A stretch of 64,000 nucleotides of DNA, from assembly GCF_019212185.1 (NCBI RefSeq), contig NZ_CP078138.1, positions 5,314,501-5,378,500 of the forward strand, given 5' to 3'. Position 1 is the first letter of the stretch. Every line of letters starts with the position of its first letter. Source of the stretch: Pseudomonas fluorescens. Its GTDB lineage: Bacteria > Pseudomonadota > Gammaproteobacteria > Pseudomonadales > Pseudomonadaceae. Shown here piece after piece: positions 41,422-51,959 of the stretch. Position numbers and translations under genes: made by a program. The notes beneath the pieces are model-generated. The model did no database searches. It was not told where the DNA came from and saw nothing but the letters and a program-made list of their open reading frames with translations.

Positions 41422-42191
41422 TATTCCTTCCGTTTAGGGAGCTCGCCACGGGCCGCTTTCTGGGTTTCCGTGAGGATGCCACGCAAAATGTTCATTTCCG
41501 CCCGGCTGACCGAGCTTCGACCGTACAAGCGACGCAGGCGCGCCATCAAGTGCCGGGGCTGTTCCGGATTGAGGAACTCGATCGCCACCAGGGTCTGCTC
41601 GAGGTGCTCATAAAAGCGCTCCAGCTCATCCATGGTCGCCAGCTCGGCACTCTTGGTGGACGCCACCTCTTCCTTCTCGACCTTGCTCGGCTGGCCTTGT
41701 GCCGCCAACCAGGCCATGCGCACTTCATAGGCCAGCACCTGCACCGCGGCACCCAGGTTCAGCGAACTGAACTCAGGGTCCGAGGGAATGTGCACGTGAT
41801 AATGACATCGCTGCAGCTCTTCATTGGTCAGGCCGGAATCTTCACGACCGAACACCAGGGCGATCTGCGCGTCCTGCGCGGCTTCTTCCACCACCTTGGT
41901 CCCGCATTCGCGCGGATCCAGCAGCGGCCAGGGGATGCGCCGGTCACGGGCGCTGGTGCCGAGCACCAGGTTGCAGCCCACCAGCGCATCTTCGAGGGTG
42001 GCCACCACTTGCGCGTTTTCGAGGATATCGCCCGCGCCCGAAGCCCGTGCGTCGGCTTCGTGATGAGGGAAAACCCGTGGTTCGACCAGCACCAGCCGCG
42101 ACAGCCCCATGTTCTTCATGGCACGCGCAGCCCCACCGATATTGCCCGGATGACTGGTATTGACCAGGACGACACGAATGTTCTGCAGCAA
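41421..42191 (-). CDS. trmJ: tRNA 2'-O-methyltransferase TrmJ
   Basis: 256 residues. A SpoU/SPOUT fold: [22 protein letters not shown] and [15 protein letters not shown] are the characteristic motifs, with a C-terminal helical extension. It methylates the ribose at position 32 of several tRNAs. It is translationally linked to cysE and divergent from suhB. Confidence 0.95.
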   Translation of the reverse strand: MLQNIRVVLVNTSHPGNIGGAARAMKNMGLSRLVLVEPRVFPHHEADARASGAGDILENAQVVATLEDALVGCNLVLGTSARDRRIPWPLLDPRECGTKVVEEAAQDAQIALVFGREDSGLTNEELQRCHYHVHIPSDPEFSSLNLGAAVQVLAYEVRMAWLAAQGQPSKVEKEEVASTKSAELATMDELERFYEHLEQTLVAIEFLNPEQPRHLMARLRRLYGRSSVSRAEMNILRGILTETQKAARGELPKRKE

Positions 42192-42273
42192 GGGAGGCGC
42201 TCTCTGACAGGGAATTTAGGCGGCAAATCTTACAGTTCATCCTAAAGTTAAGCTACGAAAGCGAACGTCGTCG

Positions 42274-42301
42274 TTCATCTGTAGAAACTTTCTGCTAGAA
42301 T
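42274..42301 (+). promoter_or_regulatory. Possible suhB promoter
   Basis: TAGAAT (42296-42301) with a weak TTCATC 16 bases upstream. The imperfect -35 leaves this uncertain. GAACG-TCGT-CGTTC directly before it is a short inverted repeat. Confidence 0.4.
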
Positions 42302-42337
42302 GCTCGGCTTTCTTTAACAACCTTAGGTGACACATCC

Positions 42338-43156
42338 ATGCAGCCCATGCTGAATATCGCGCTGCGCGCCGCCCGCAGCGCCAGTGAATTGATTTTCCGC
42401 TCCATCGAGCGCCTGGATACCATCAAGGTCGATGAAAAAGACGCCAAGGACTACGTGTCCGAAGTGGATCGTGCCGCCGAACAGAAAATCGTCGACGCCC
42501 TGCGTAAGGCTTACCCGAACCACTCGATCCTGGGTGAAGAGACTGGTATGCACGCTGGCACCGGCATCGAAGGCGAAGAGTACCTGTGGATCATCGACCC
42601 ACTGGACGGTACCACCAACTTCCTGCGCGGCATCCCGCACTTTGCCGTCAGCATCGCCTGCAAATACCGTGGTCGCCTGGAACACGCCGTGGTCCTCGAT
42701 CCGGTTCGCCAGGAAGAATTCACCGCCAGCCGTGGTCGCGGCGCCCAACTGAACGGCCGTCGCCTGCGCGTCAGCGGTCGCACCAGCCTGGACGGCGCCC
42801 TGCTGGGTACCGGCTTCCCGTTCCGTGACGACCAGATGGACAACCTCGACAACTACCTGGGCATGTTCCGCGCCCTGGTTGGCCAGACCGCCGGCATCCG
42901 CCGCGCCGGCGCCGCGAGCCTGGACCTGGCCTACGTCGCCGCCGGCCGTTTCGACGCCTTCTGGGAATCGGGTCTGTCCGAGTGGGACATGGCTGCTGGC
43001 GCCCTGCTAATTCAGGAAGCAGGCGGCCTGGTGAGCGACTTCACCGGCGGCCATGACTTCCTCGAAAAAGGCCACATCGTTGCCGGCAACACCAAATGCT
43101 TCAAGGCAGTCCTGACGGCCATCCAGCCGCACCTGCCAGCCTCGCTGAAGCGCTAA
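42338..43156 (+). CDS. suhB: Inositol-1-monophosphatase SuhB
   Basis: 272 residues. Mg-phosphatase motifs: GEETG, IDPLDGTTNFLRG and WDMAAG are all present. SuhB acts as a phosphatase in vitro and also joins the rRNA antitermination complex; in Pseudomonas it has been tied to virulence and stress regulation. It stands alone with a strong terminator. Confidence 0.95.
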   Translation: MQPMLNIALRAARSASELIFRSIERLDTIKVDEKDAKDYVSEVDRAAEQKIVDALRKAYPNHSILGEETGMHAGTGIEGEEYLWIIDPLDGTTNFLRGIPHFAVSIACKYRGRLEHAVVLDPVRQEEFTASRGRGAQLNGRRLRVSGRTSLDGALLGTGFPFRDDQMDNLDNYLGMFRALVGQTAGIRRAGAASLDLAYVAAGRFDAFWESGLSEWDMAAGALLIQEAGGLVSDFTGGHDFLEKGHIVAGNTKCFKAVLTAIQPHLPASLKR

Positions 43157-43172
43157 GCTTCCAACGACAGAG

Positions 43173-43199
43173 AAAGCACCCTGCGGGGTGCTTTTTTTA
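43173..43199 (+). terminator. Terminator after suhB
   Basis: AAAGCACCC / GGGTGCTTT with a 4-base loop and a run of Ts, about 17 bases after the stop. Confidence 0.92.
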
Positions 43200-43248
43200 T
43201 GCCCGTCATTCCCATCACTTGTGGGTCTTGCGGTGTTCTTGCGAACAT

Positions 43249-43276
43249 AAAAAAGCACCCCGAAAGGTGCTTTTTT
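43249..43276 (-). terminator. Terminator of the glycine-zipper gene (bidirectional form)
   Basis: AAAAAAGCACC and GGTGCTTTTTT arms around a 6-base loop, 20 bases after the stop on the minus strand. It works in either direction on paper. Confidence 0.85.
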
Positions 43277-43296
43277 GACCATCGACGATCAGCGCA

Positions 43297-43845
43297 TCAC
43301 TGACGCTGCTGATTCTCCGACAGGATCAACCGACCCTCTTTATCCACCGGAATCTGGTTGCCCGGATCACGATCCATGCGCACCTTGCCTTCCTTGCCAT
43401 CAAGCGAATAACGCACGTCGTAGCCTACGACCTTGTCGCTGATGTCATTGACCGTGTTGCAACGGGTCTGAGTGGTGGTGTAGGTGTCACGCTCCTGCAT
43501 GCCTTCCTGCACCTTGTTACCGGCGTAACCGCCGCCTACCGCACCGGCCACGGTGGCAATTTTCTTGCCGGTGCCGCCGCCGATCTGGTTACCCAGCAGG
43601 CCACCCGCCAGTGCACCAACCACCGTACCGGCAATCTGATGCTGATCCTTGACCGGCGCCTGGCGGGTCACGGTCACGTCCTTGCACACCTCACGTGGCG
43701 TTTTGATCTGTGTCTTGACCGGCTCGACCGCCAGCACTTGCGCATACTCAGGGCCGCTTTTCACCAGGCTGTAGGTGGCAACAGCACCCCCGGCAGTCAC
43801 ACCGACAGCACCCAATACCGCACCAACCAGCAACGACTTGTTCAC
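43297..43845 (-). CDS. Glycine-zipper 2TM domain protein
   Basis: 182 residues from the GTG at 43845, which has a perfect AGGAGG ribosome site. An N-terminal hydrophobic segment (LLVGAVLGAVGVTAGGAVATYS) is a signal or anchor; the middle glycine zipper (GTVVGALAGGLLGNQIGGG, then VAGAVGGGYAGNKVQ) is of the kind in SlyB/RcsF-like envelope proteins. The C-terminal part contains Cys residues and the YDVRYSLDGKEG pattern. Its role is unknown, probably envelope-located. The frame to 43923 has no ribosome site. Confidence 0.8.
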   Translation of the reverse strand: MNKSLLVGAVLGAVGVTAGGAVATYSLVKSGPEYAQVLAVEPVKTQIKTPREVCKDVTVTRQAPVKDQHQIAGTVVGALAGGLLGNQIGGGTGKKIATVAGAVGGGYAGNKVQEGMQERDTYTTTQTRCNTVNDISDKVVGYDVRYSLDGKEGKVRMDRDPGNQIPVDKEGRLILSENQQRQ

Positions 43846-43867
43846 ATGAACCTCCTGACCATCACAT

Positions 43868-43881
43868 GCGGGCATGCCCGC
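43868..43881. repeat. 14-bp palindrome upstream of the glycine-zipper gene
   Basis: GCGGGCATGCCCGC is a perfect palindrome, 23 bases before the GTG start. It could be an operator or a short hairpin in the leader. Confidence 0.45.
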
Positions 43882-43903
43882 GCTTCTCCCAGCCTTGGAG
43901 CAT

Positions 43904-43938
43904 AAAAAAAGGCGCGAGTTCAATACTCGCGCCTTTTT
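43904..43938 (-). terminator. Terminator after secF
   Basis: On the minus strand GGCGCGAGT / ACTCGCGCC with a short loop is followed by seven Ts, about 25 bases after the secF stop. Confidence 0.9.
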
Positions 43939-43963
43939 GGGTACTACCAGGTGGGAAAACGTC

Positions 43964-44878
43964 TTAAGGACGGTCGTCCACTTCCTTCTCGGTATTGGCA
44001 GGAGGGATCAGGTCCTCGCTGCTCAGGTTCAGCCAGATCAGCACCACGTTGGCGATGTAGATCGACGAGTAAGTACCCGCCAATACACCCACCAGCAGCG
44101 CCACCGAGAAGCCCCACAGGTTGTCGCCACCGAAGATCAGCAGCGCAGCAATCGCCAGCAAGGTCGAAACCGAGGTCGCGATGGTCCGCAGCAGGGTCTG
44201 GGTGGTCGAGATATTGAGGTTCTCGATCAGCGTCGCCTTGCGCAACACGCGGAAGTTCTCACGCACCCGGTCGAATACCACGATTGTGTCGTTCAGCGAG
44301 TAACCGATGATCGCCAGTACCGCCGCCAACACCGTCAGGTCGAAGGTGATCTGGAAGAACGACAGGATACCGACGGTCACGATCACGTCGTGGACCAGCG
44401 ACACAATGGCGCCGACCGCGAATTTCCACTGAAAGCGAAACGCCAGGTAGATCAGGATGCCCCCCAGCGCCATCAGCATGCCGAGGCCGCCCTGGTCGCG
44501 CAGCTCTTCACCGACCTGCGGACCAACGAACTCGACGCGCTTGACCACGGCCGGGTTGTCGCCGCCGACTTTCTGCAGCGCCTCTGCCACCTGGTGGCCC
44601 AGTTGCGGGTCTTCACCCGGCATCCGCACCAGCAGGTCGGTGGTCGCGCCGAAGCTCTGCACCACGGCTTCGTGATAACCCGAGCTCACCAGCTGCTCGC
44701 GCACCTTGGTCACATCGGCCGGACGCTCATAAGTCAGCTCGATCAGCGTACCGCCGGTGAAGTCCAGGCCGTAGTTCATGCCTTTGGTGGCAACGCTGAA
44801 CATCGCCAGCAGGGTCAGCAGCAGTGTGATGCCGAACGCAACGTTGCGAACGCCCATGAAGTTGATTGTACGTAACAT
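43964..44878 (-). CDS. secF: Protein translocase subunit SecF
   Basis: 304 residues, six membrane helices with one large periplasmic loop. Family motifs GLDFTGGTLIEL and IGYSLNDTIVVFDRVREN are present. With SecD it uses the proton gradient to pull exported proteins through SecYEG. It lies 9 bases after secD. Confidence 0.96.
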   Translation of the reverse strand: MLRTINFMGVRNVAFGITLLLTLLAMFSVATKGMNYGLDFTGGTLIELTYERPADVTKVREQLVSSGYHEAVVQSFGATTDLLVRMPGEDPQLGHQVAEALQKVGGDNPAVVKRVEFVGPQVGEELRDQGGLGMLMALGGILIYLAFRFQWKFAVGAIVSLVHDVIVTVGILSFFQITFDLTVLAAVLAIIGYSLNDTIVVFDRVRENFRVLRKATLIENLNISTTQTLLRTIATSVSTLLAIAALLIFGGDNLWGFSVALLVGVLAGTYSSIYIANVVLIWLNLSSEDLIPPANTEKEVDDRP

Positions 44879-44887
44879 GGCAGCCCC

Positions 44888-46756
44888 TTAAATCCACAAC
44901 TTCTTGAAGTCACGACCGCCGAAGATCAAGTTGACCATCGCGCGGGTAACCATGATGGCCGTGAACATCGAGGTCAGCACCCCGAGGGACATGGTCACGG
45001 CGAAGCCCTTGACCGGACCTGTACCCATGGCAAACAGAATCCCGCCCACCAGCAAGGTGGTCAGGTTGGCGTCGAGAATCGCAGTGAATGCGCGCCCGAA
45101 ACCTTCGTTGATTGCCCGTTGTACGGTCATGCCGGCGGCGATTTCCTCACGAATCCGCGAGAAGATCAGCACGTTGGCGTCGACCGCCATACCCATGGTC
45201 AAGACGATACCGGCGATACCCGGCAGGGTCAGGGTAGCCCCCAGCAGCGACATCAGGGCCAGCAGCAGCACCATGTTCACGCCCAGCGCCACGGTGGCGA
45301 TCAAGCCGAAGAAGCGGTAGATGGCGATGATGAACAGCGAGACGAACAGCATGCCCCACAGCGACGCATCGATACCCTTGGTGATGTTGTCAGCACCCAG
45401 GCTTGGACCAATGGTGCGCTCTTCAGCGAAGTACATCGGCGCCGCCAGACCACCGGCACGCAGCAGCAGGGCCAGTTCCGAGGACTCGCCTTGGCCGTTC
45501 AGGCCGGTGATGCGGAACTGCGCACCGAGCGGCGACTGAATGGTCGCCAGGCTGATGATTTTCTTCTCTTCCTTGAAGGTCTGCACCGCCACGTCTTTCT
45601 CGACACCGTCGACTACCTGCTTGACGTAGGTGGTCACCGGACGCTGCTCGATGAAGATTACCGCCATGCTGCGACCCACGTTGGAACGGGTCGCACGGTT
45701 CATCAGCTCGCCGCCATGACCGTCCAGGCGAATGTTCACCTCCGGCGTGCCGTGCTCACCGAAACCAGCCTTGGCGTCAGTCACCTGGTCGCCAGTGATG
45801 ATCAGGCCACGCTCGATTTGCGCAGGAGGACGCTTGCCCTCGCGGAACTCGAACATCTCGGAAGTGGCTTTGGATGCGCCCGGCTCAGCGGCCAGACGGA
45901 ACTCAAGGTTGGCCGTCTTGCCGAGGATACGCTTGGCTTCGGCAGTGTCCTGCACGCCTGGCAGCTCAACCACGATGCGGTTGGCACCCTGACGCTGAAC
46001 GATAGGCTCGGCAACACCCAGCTCGTTGACGCGGTTACGGACCGTGGTCAAGTTCTGCTTGATGGAGTATTCACGGATTTCCGCCAGCTTGGCCGGGGTC
46101 ATCGCCAGACGCAGTACCGGCTGACCATTGAGGTCGGCGGGAACAATGTCGAAATCGTTGAAGCTCTTGCGGATCAGGCTACGGGCTTGTTCGCGGGCCG
46201 CTTCATCAGTGAAGCCCAGCTGAATGGCACCGTTGAGTTGCGGCAGGCTGCGATAGCGCAGACGCTCTTTGCGCAACAGGCTCTTGACGTCGCCTTCGTA
46301 GACTTTCATGCGCGCGTCGATGGCTTTGTCCATGTCGACTTCGAGCAGGAAGTGCACGCCACCGGACAAGTCCAGACCCAGCTTCATCGGGTGCGCGCCG
46401 AGGCTGCGCAGCCATTGCGGAGTGGTTTGTGCCAGGTTCAGTGCAACGACATAGTCATCACCCAGAGCCTTGCGCACGACGTCCTTGGCCGGAAGTTGGT
46501 CTTCCTGCTTGGTCAGACGAATCAGGCCGCCCTTGCCGTTGGCTGCCAGGGTGGCCGCCTTGACGTTGATCCCGGCATCGTTGAGCGCTTTGCTCACACG
46601 ATCCAGATCCGCCTGATTGACCTGCAGCGCAGTGCTTGCACCGCTGACCTGAATGGCCGGGTCATCAGGGTAAAGATTGGGAGCGGAATAAATCAGACCG
46701 ATCGCCAGCACCGCCAGGATCAGTACGTATTTCCACAGAGGGTATTTGTTCAGCAT
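44888..46756 (-). CDS. secD: Protein translocase subunit SecD
   Basis: 622 residues from the second ATG (46756; another ATG directly precedes it). An N-terminal membrane helix (YVLILAVLAIGLIYSAPNL), two periplasmic P1 subdomains with the GLDLSGGVHFLLEVD motif, and five C-terminal helices (GIAGIVLTMGMAVDANVLIFSRIREE). It is the middle gene of yajC-secD-secF. Confidence 0.96.
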   Translation of the reverse strand: MLNKYPLWKYVLILAVLAIGLIYSAPNLYPDDPAIQVSGASTALQVNQADLDRVSKALNDAGINVKAATLAANGKGGLIRLTKQEDQLPAKDVVRKALGDDYVVALNLAQTTPQWLRSLGAHPMKLGLDLSGGVHFLLEVDMDKAIDARMKVYEGDVKSLLRKERLRYRSLPQLNGAIQLGFTDEAAREQARSLIRKSFNDFDIVPADLNGQPVLRLAMTPAKLAEIREYSIKQNLTTVRNRVNELGVAEPIVQRQGANRIVVELPGVQDTAEAKRILGKTANLEFRLAAEPGASKATSEMFEFREGKRPPAQIERGLIITGDQVTDAKAGFGEHGTPEVNIRLDGHGGELMNRATRSNVGRSMAVIFIEQRPVTTYVKQVVDGVEKDVAVQTFKEEKKIISLATIQSPLGAQFRITGLNGQGESSELALLLRAGGLAAPMYFAEERTIGPSLGADNITKGIDASLWGMLFVSLFIIAIYRFFGLIATVALGVNMVLLLALMSLLGATLTLPGIAGIVLTMGMAVDANVLIFSRIREEIAAGMTVQRAINEGFGRAFTAILDANLTTLLVGGILFAMGTGPVKGFAVTMSLGVLTSMFTAIMVTRAMVNLIFGGRDFKKLWI

Positions 46757-46818
46757 CACGCCGCCCGCTTATGACGCGGGGCGCCTTGCGCGCCCCGTCG
46801 ATTGGTAGAAGATGAAAC

Positions 46819-47154
46819 TTAGATCGCTTTCAGCGTGCCTTTTGGCAGCGTGGCAGCGATGGCGCCTTTCTGGAACTTCAGCTCTACCGAGTCAGAAACT
46901 TCGAGAACCACGAAATCATCCGCTACTTTGGTGATCTTGCCGGCGATGCCGCCAGTAGTTACCACTTCGTCACCCTTCTGCAAGCTGCCCAGCAGATTCT
47001 TCTGCTCTTTGGCGCGCTTGGCCTGTGGACGCCAGATCATCAGATAGAAGATGACCAGGAAGCCAACCAGGAAAATCCACTCAAAACCAGTGCCAGCAGG
47101 GCCGGCAGCAGGTGCAGCGGCATCTGCCATCGCGTTCGAGATAAAAAAGCTCAT
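46819..47154 (-). CDS. yajC: Preprotein translocase subunit YajC
   Basis: 111 residues with a single membrane helix (WIFLVGFLVIFYLMIWRPQ) and a basic cytoplasmic tail. YajC associates with SecDF. It lies 43 bases after tgt and 62 before secD. Confidence 0.95.
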   Translation of the reverse strand: MSFFISNAMADAAAPAAGPAGTGFEWIFLVGFLVIFYLMIWRPQAKRAKEQKNLLGSLQKGDEVVTTGGIAGKITKVADDFVVLEVSDSVELKFQKGAIAATLPKGTLKAI

Positions 47155-47197
47155 TTAGCACTCCAGTTGCTGAATTAGGGTCTTAAACGTTTGAAAC

Positions 47198-49392
<2,195 letters not shown>

Positions 49393-49458
49393 GATGGGGT
49401 GTCGTCTAGCAGGGCCGGGAAGTCTAGCGGAAATATCAAAAATTCTCTATGTACCTGA

Positions 49459-49487
49459 TTGACCGACGGTAATCACCTCTCTATACT
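49459..49487 (+). promoter_or_regulatory. tRNA-Leu promoter
   Basis: TTGACC (49459-49464), a 17-base spacer and TATACT (49482-49487), then a GC-rich discriminator (CCGCGG) 11 bases before the tRNA. This is the stable-RNA promoter pattern. Confidence 0.8.
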
Positions 49488-49498
49488 CCGCGGCCATT

Positions 49499-49583
49499 GC
49501 CCTGATGGCGGAATTGGTAGACGCGGCGGATTCAAAATCCGTTTTCGAAAGGAGTGGGAGTTCGAGTCTCCCTCGGGGCACCA
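49499..49583 (+). tRNA. tRNA-Leu (CAA)
   Basis: An 85-base class II tRNA ending in encoded CCA. The acceptor arms GCCCTGA and TCGGGGC pair over seven positions with one G-T. The anticodon CAA is at 49533-49535 in the loop TTCAAAA. A long variable arm and a TTCGAGTC T-loop are visible. It reads UUG leucine codons. Confidence 0.96.
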
Positions 49584-49589
49584 AAATTG

Positions 49590-49622
49590 AAAAAGGTCTT
49601 GCGAAAGCAAGGCCTTTTTTTT
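49590..49622 (+). terminator. Terminator after tRNA-Leu
   Basis: AAAAAGGTCTTGC-GAAA-GCAAGGCCTTTTTTTT, a strong hairpin with a GAAA loop and a T run directly after the tRNA. Confidence 0.92.
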
Positions 49623-49646
49623 CGCCCACAGAAAAGCCCCCCCCCC

Positions 49647-49672
49647 CTGTGGGAGCTGGCTTGCCAGCGATG
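49647..49672. repeat. Single REP-like hairpin after an 11-C run
   Basis: CTGTGGGAGCTGGCTTGCCAGCGATG has the GCTGGC/GCCAGC core of a second Pseudomonas REP class. It follows a run of 11 Cs at 49637-49647. Confidence 0.6.
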
Positions 49673-49740
49673 CTCTTGATCTGCCCTTCAATGCCTCAAC
49701 GCCACCCGCACCGCCGGAACGTTTCACAAGGATTCCCCCC

Positions 49741-50068
49741 ATGGAATTGCACCTGGAAACCGCCGCCCTCTTCTCCCTCAAGCTGGCTTATGAGTCGGAA
49801 GGTTCAAGCCCGATTTTGCGGGATGACTTGGTGATGGGGGATTACCAGCGGGATGTGTTTGAGTTGCTGGTTCGGCGGGGGGATGTTGAGGGGATTCAGG
49901 TGAAGGTGGGTGAGTGGGGTTGGCGTTGGAGGCTGTTGGGGGGGGTGTGGGAAGCCGTTGGGGCGGGAGTTGGGGAGGTTGGCGGGGCATTTTGCCGGGA
50001 TTCGGGCGATGGAACAGCTTCATGCCCCGCTCATCGCGCTCAAGGATTATCTGAAAGACATTCAATGA
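49741..50068 (+). pseudogene. Frameshifted copy of the small gene at 63546
   Basis: The first 50 or so residues (MELHLETAALFSLKLAYESE and following) align with the intact 109-residue protein at 63546-63875. Near 49900-49960 the match moves to the +1 frame and continues there as GKPLGRELGRLAG and MEQLHAPLIALKDYLKDIQ to a TGA at 50068, matching the C-terminus of the other copy. One indel, perhaps in or near an 8-G run, would explain it. The original frame instead runs on to 50103 with unrelated residues. It may be a decayed gene or a sequencing error. Function of the family is unknown. Confidence 0.75.
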
Positions 50069-50522
50069 ATAAGGCGGGTGGCTTAAAAAGCTGGTGCGTC
50101 TGATAGTGGAACGCCGCCGGCGCTACTGTCCATTTTTTCCAATATCAAATCCTGCCCCCTTTTCCGTTTTTCCGTCCCCTTTCGCCATAAATTTGTCCCC
50201 CTTTCCAGTCATGCAGGAAGCATTGATGTACTGCTACCCCGCGTCGTCGCTGAGGTGCGGCGTGATTGTTGACCCAACGGCAGCCCTGCCTACAAATTAG
50301 TATCAGTGATCAATATCGGTTATGGATAAGCCGGCGGTAGGCTATAAATGAGATATGAGGTGTTGGAGGATGCAGATTTCCAGCAGTCAGCCTCGCCAAA
50401 ATATCTGCATGATGGCATTGTGCAACTCACCGCTCAGCCGCACGAACTTCTGGGCGTTTAGACAGAAAGAAATATTCACTGAAGAAAGCTGGACGCGGAA
50501 TTCTTAAAAAGGAACTGCAAGC
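50069..50522. other. Intergenic region at the left edge of the defence island
   Basis: 454 bases with no convincing gene. From 50120 to 50215 there are repeated CCCCTTT-type pyrimidine tracts. GC content falls from about 50280 onward. A 37-codon ORF at 50348-50461 (RYEVLEDADFQQSASPKYLH start) has no obvious ribosome site and may be a gene remnant. The promoter of the operon must lie here, but no clear boxes stood out. Confidence 0.4.
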
Positions 50523-51959
50523 ATGATCCACGACGCGACCCCCTCTTGGAGTGGATACAACTACCAAGGCAAGCTTGCGCTTCATCATGTACTTTGTCAC
50601 ATAAGTGAAAAGCTTAGAGCAGATGCTGCACACACATTCCACGGAGACTCAATTGTCTTGGAGAACAACGAGGACTTTGAATTATTTGTAAATGGTGAAC
50701 TGGTGTCCTTTCACCAAGTTAAAGCCTACGAAAAACAAAGTTTTAGTTCATATGACGAGGCGCTCTTTGGGCTTGCACTAAACTTATACAATCAACCAGG
50801 CCCGCTAGGCTATATACACACCTGGAAGTCGATAAATCTTCCGACGGGTAAGAACCTGCAACAAGCCATCGAAGATTTTATCAGGGAACTGATAACTGAA
50901 CATGACACTACTCCGGCGTCGAGCACGATTTTCAAAGCGGTTAACGTTGCGCCAGATAGAAATAAAACGGCGAAAATAATTAAGCAGGCATTTGATAGAC
51001 TAACAGCGGAAAAAGTTTATGAGGCGCTACAAGCTATCGTGACTAATCCGTCTTTAGCATTATCCAGAATACAAAGCTATATGTATAACGGAAGAGCATA
51101 CTGCAGCATTGATGATATAAACAACCTAATCAAGTCGAAACTTCAAGAAATTCTTACCATAAGAGGAGGAGTGAATACTACAAAGCAGATCGATAGCGGC
51201 TTTCACAACCTACTTGAAATGATAGATGTATACGTGACGAAACGACACCTGCAAAAGCAAGCATCTGAGCTTTTACATATCGACTTACCAGACATTGTCA
51301 CGATTTTGGATTCAGACTATGCAGATGTAAGCAGTCAATATTTGGCTATCAAATTCAAAGAACGTTTTTTCCGCCTCTTTGATGAGTTTGTGAACAATCC
51401 CGACTACTACTCAACCCCCGAAGATTTAGAAGGGTTTGTGTGCAACCTCTCCCAGATCCGATATACGTTATTGAATGCCGATCCTGATAGCCTCTTCAGT
51501 TATTACAAAAACTTCTCGCCATCCGTTAAATTTGATTCACTAACAAATATCGAACAAGCTCTTGCGGTCAATGAAACCGGCGTAACAGACGTACTGCTAA
51601 GGATTTTTAATGCCATAGATTGTACGTACTGTGAAAATGATGCAGCCCGCAATAAGCTAGTGTATCGATCACTCACTAACCTTGCGAATTATTATCTGCC
51701 AACAACTATAAATGATCGGTCGCCTACCAACATTGCCAAGAAGCTCAGGGCCAACACTCGGATAGTCGAGGATCTATATGAAGTTAACCATATGATCTAT
51801 GGCGGGCCCCAGAGGATGTCACTGTATGAACAAGCAGCCACGCATACCACGGCACCACCGTCGGCCAACATGGAAGAGGAAGAGCCACGCGACGATTATT
51901 TTAGTAATCTACGGCTAATACCAATTGAGCAAGCCATGGACGAACTTAATGCTGATTAA
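50523..51959 (+). CDS. ABC-3C/Lamassu-like effector with PD-(D/E)xK (Cap4-like) nuclease domain
   Basis: 478 residues. The N-terminus SGYNYQGKLALHHVL, then E47/E50/D51 in VLENNEDFELF and Q65-V-K67 in FHQVKAY form the E-D...QxK core of DUF4297/Cap4-type endonucleases, so it is predicted to cut double-stranded DNA. Residues about 170-450 are an all-helical region with no motif I can name, as in the C-terminal domains of ABC-three-component effectors; the tail is very acidic (MEEEEPRDDY). It overlaps the next gene by 11 bases. By analogy with LmuA/DdmA it should be activated by the SMC partner. Codon use and AT-richness differ from the surrounding core genes, suggesting transfer. Confidence 0.75.
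   Translation: MIHDATPSWSGYNYQGKLALHHVLCHISEKLRADAAHTFHGDSIVLENNEDFELFVNGELVSFHQVKAYEKQSFSSYDEALFGLALNLYNQPGPLGYIHTWKSINLPTGKNLQQAIEDFIRELITEHDTTPASSTIFKAVNVAPDRNKTAKIIKQAFDRLTAEKVYEALQAIVTNPSLALSRIQSYMYNGRAYCSIDDINNLIKSKLQEILTIRGGVNTTKQIDSGFHNLLEMIDVYVTKRHLQKQASELLHIDLPDIVTILDSDYADVSSQYLAIKFKERFFRLFDEFVNNPDYYSTPEDLEGFVCNLSQIRYTLLNADPDSLFSYYKNFSPSVKFDSLTNIEQALAVNETGVTDVLLRIFNAIDCTYCENDAARNKLVYRSLTNLANYYLPTTINDRSPTNIAKKLRANTRIVEDLYEVNHMIYGGPQRMSLYEQAATHTTAPPSANMEEEEPRDDYFSNLRLIPIEQAMDELNAD

Noticed and set aside
50427..50642. Minus-strand 71-codon ORF at the start of the defence operon
   Set aside because: Overlaps the start of a well-supported gene on the other strand and has no family signature; not counted as an antitoxin.
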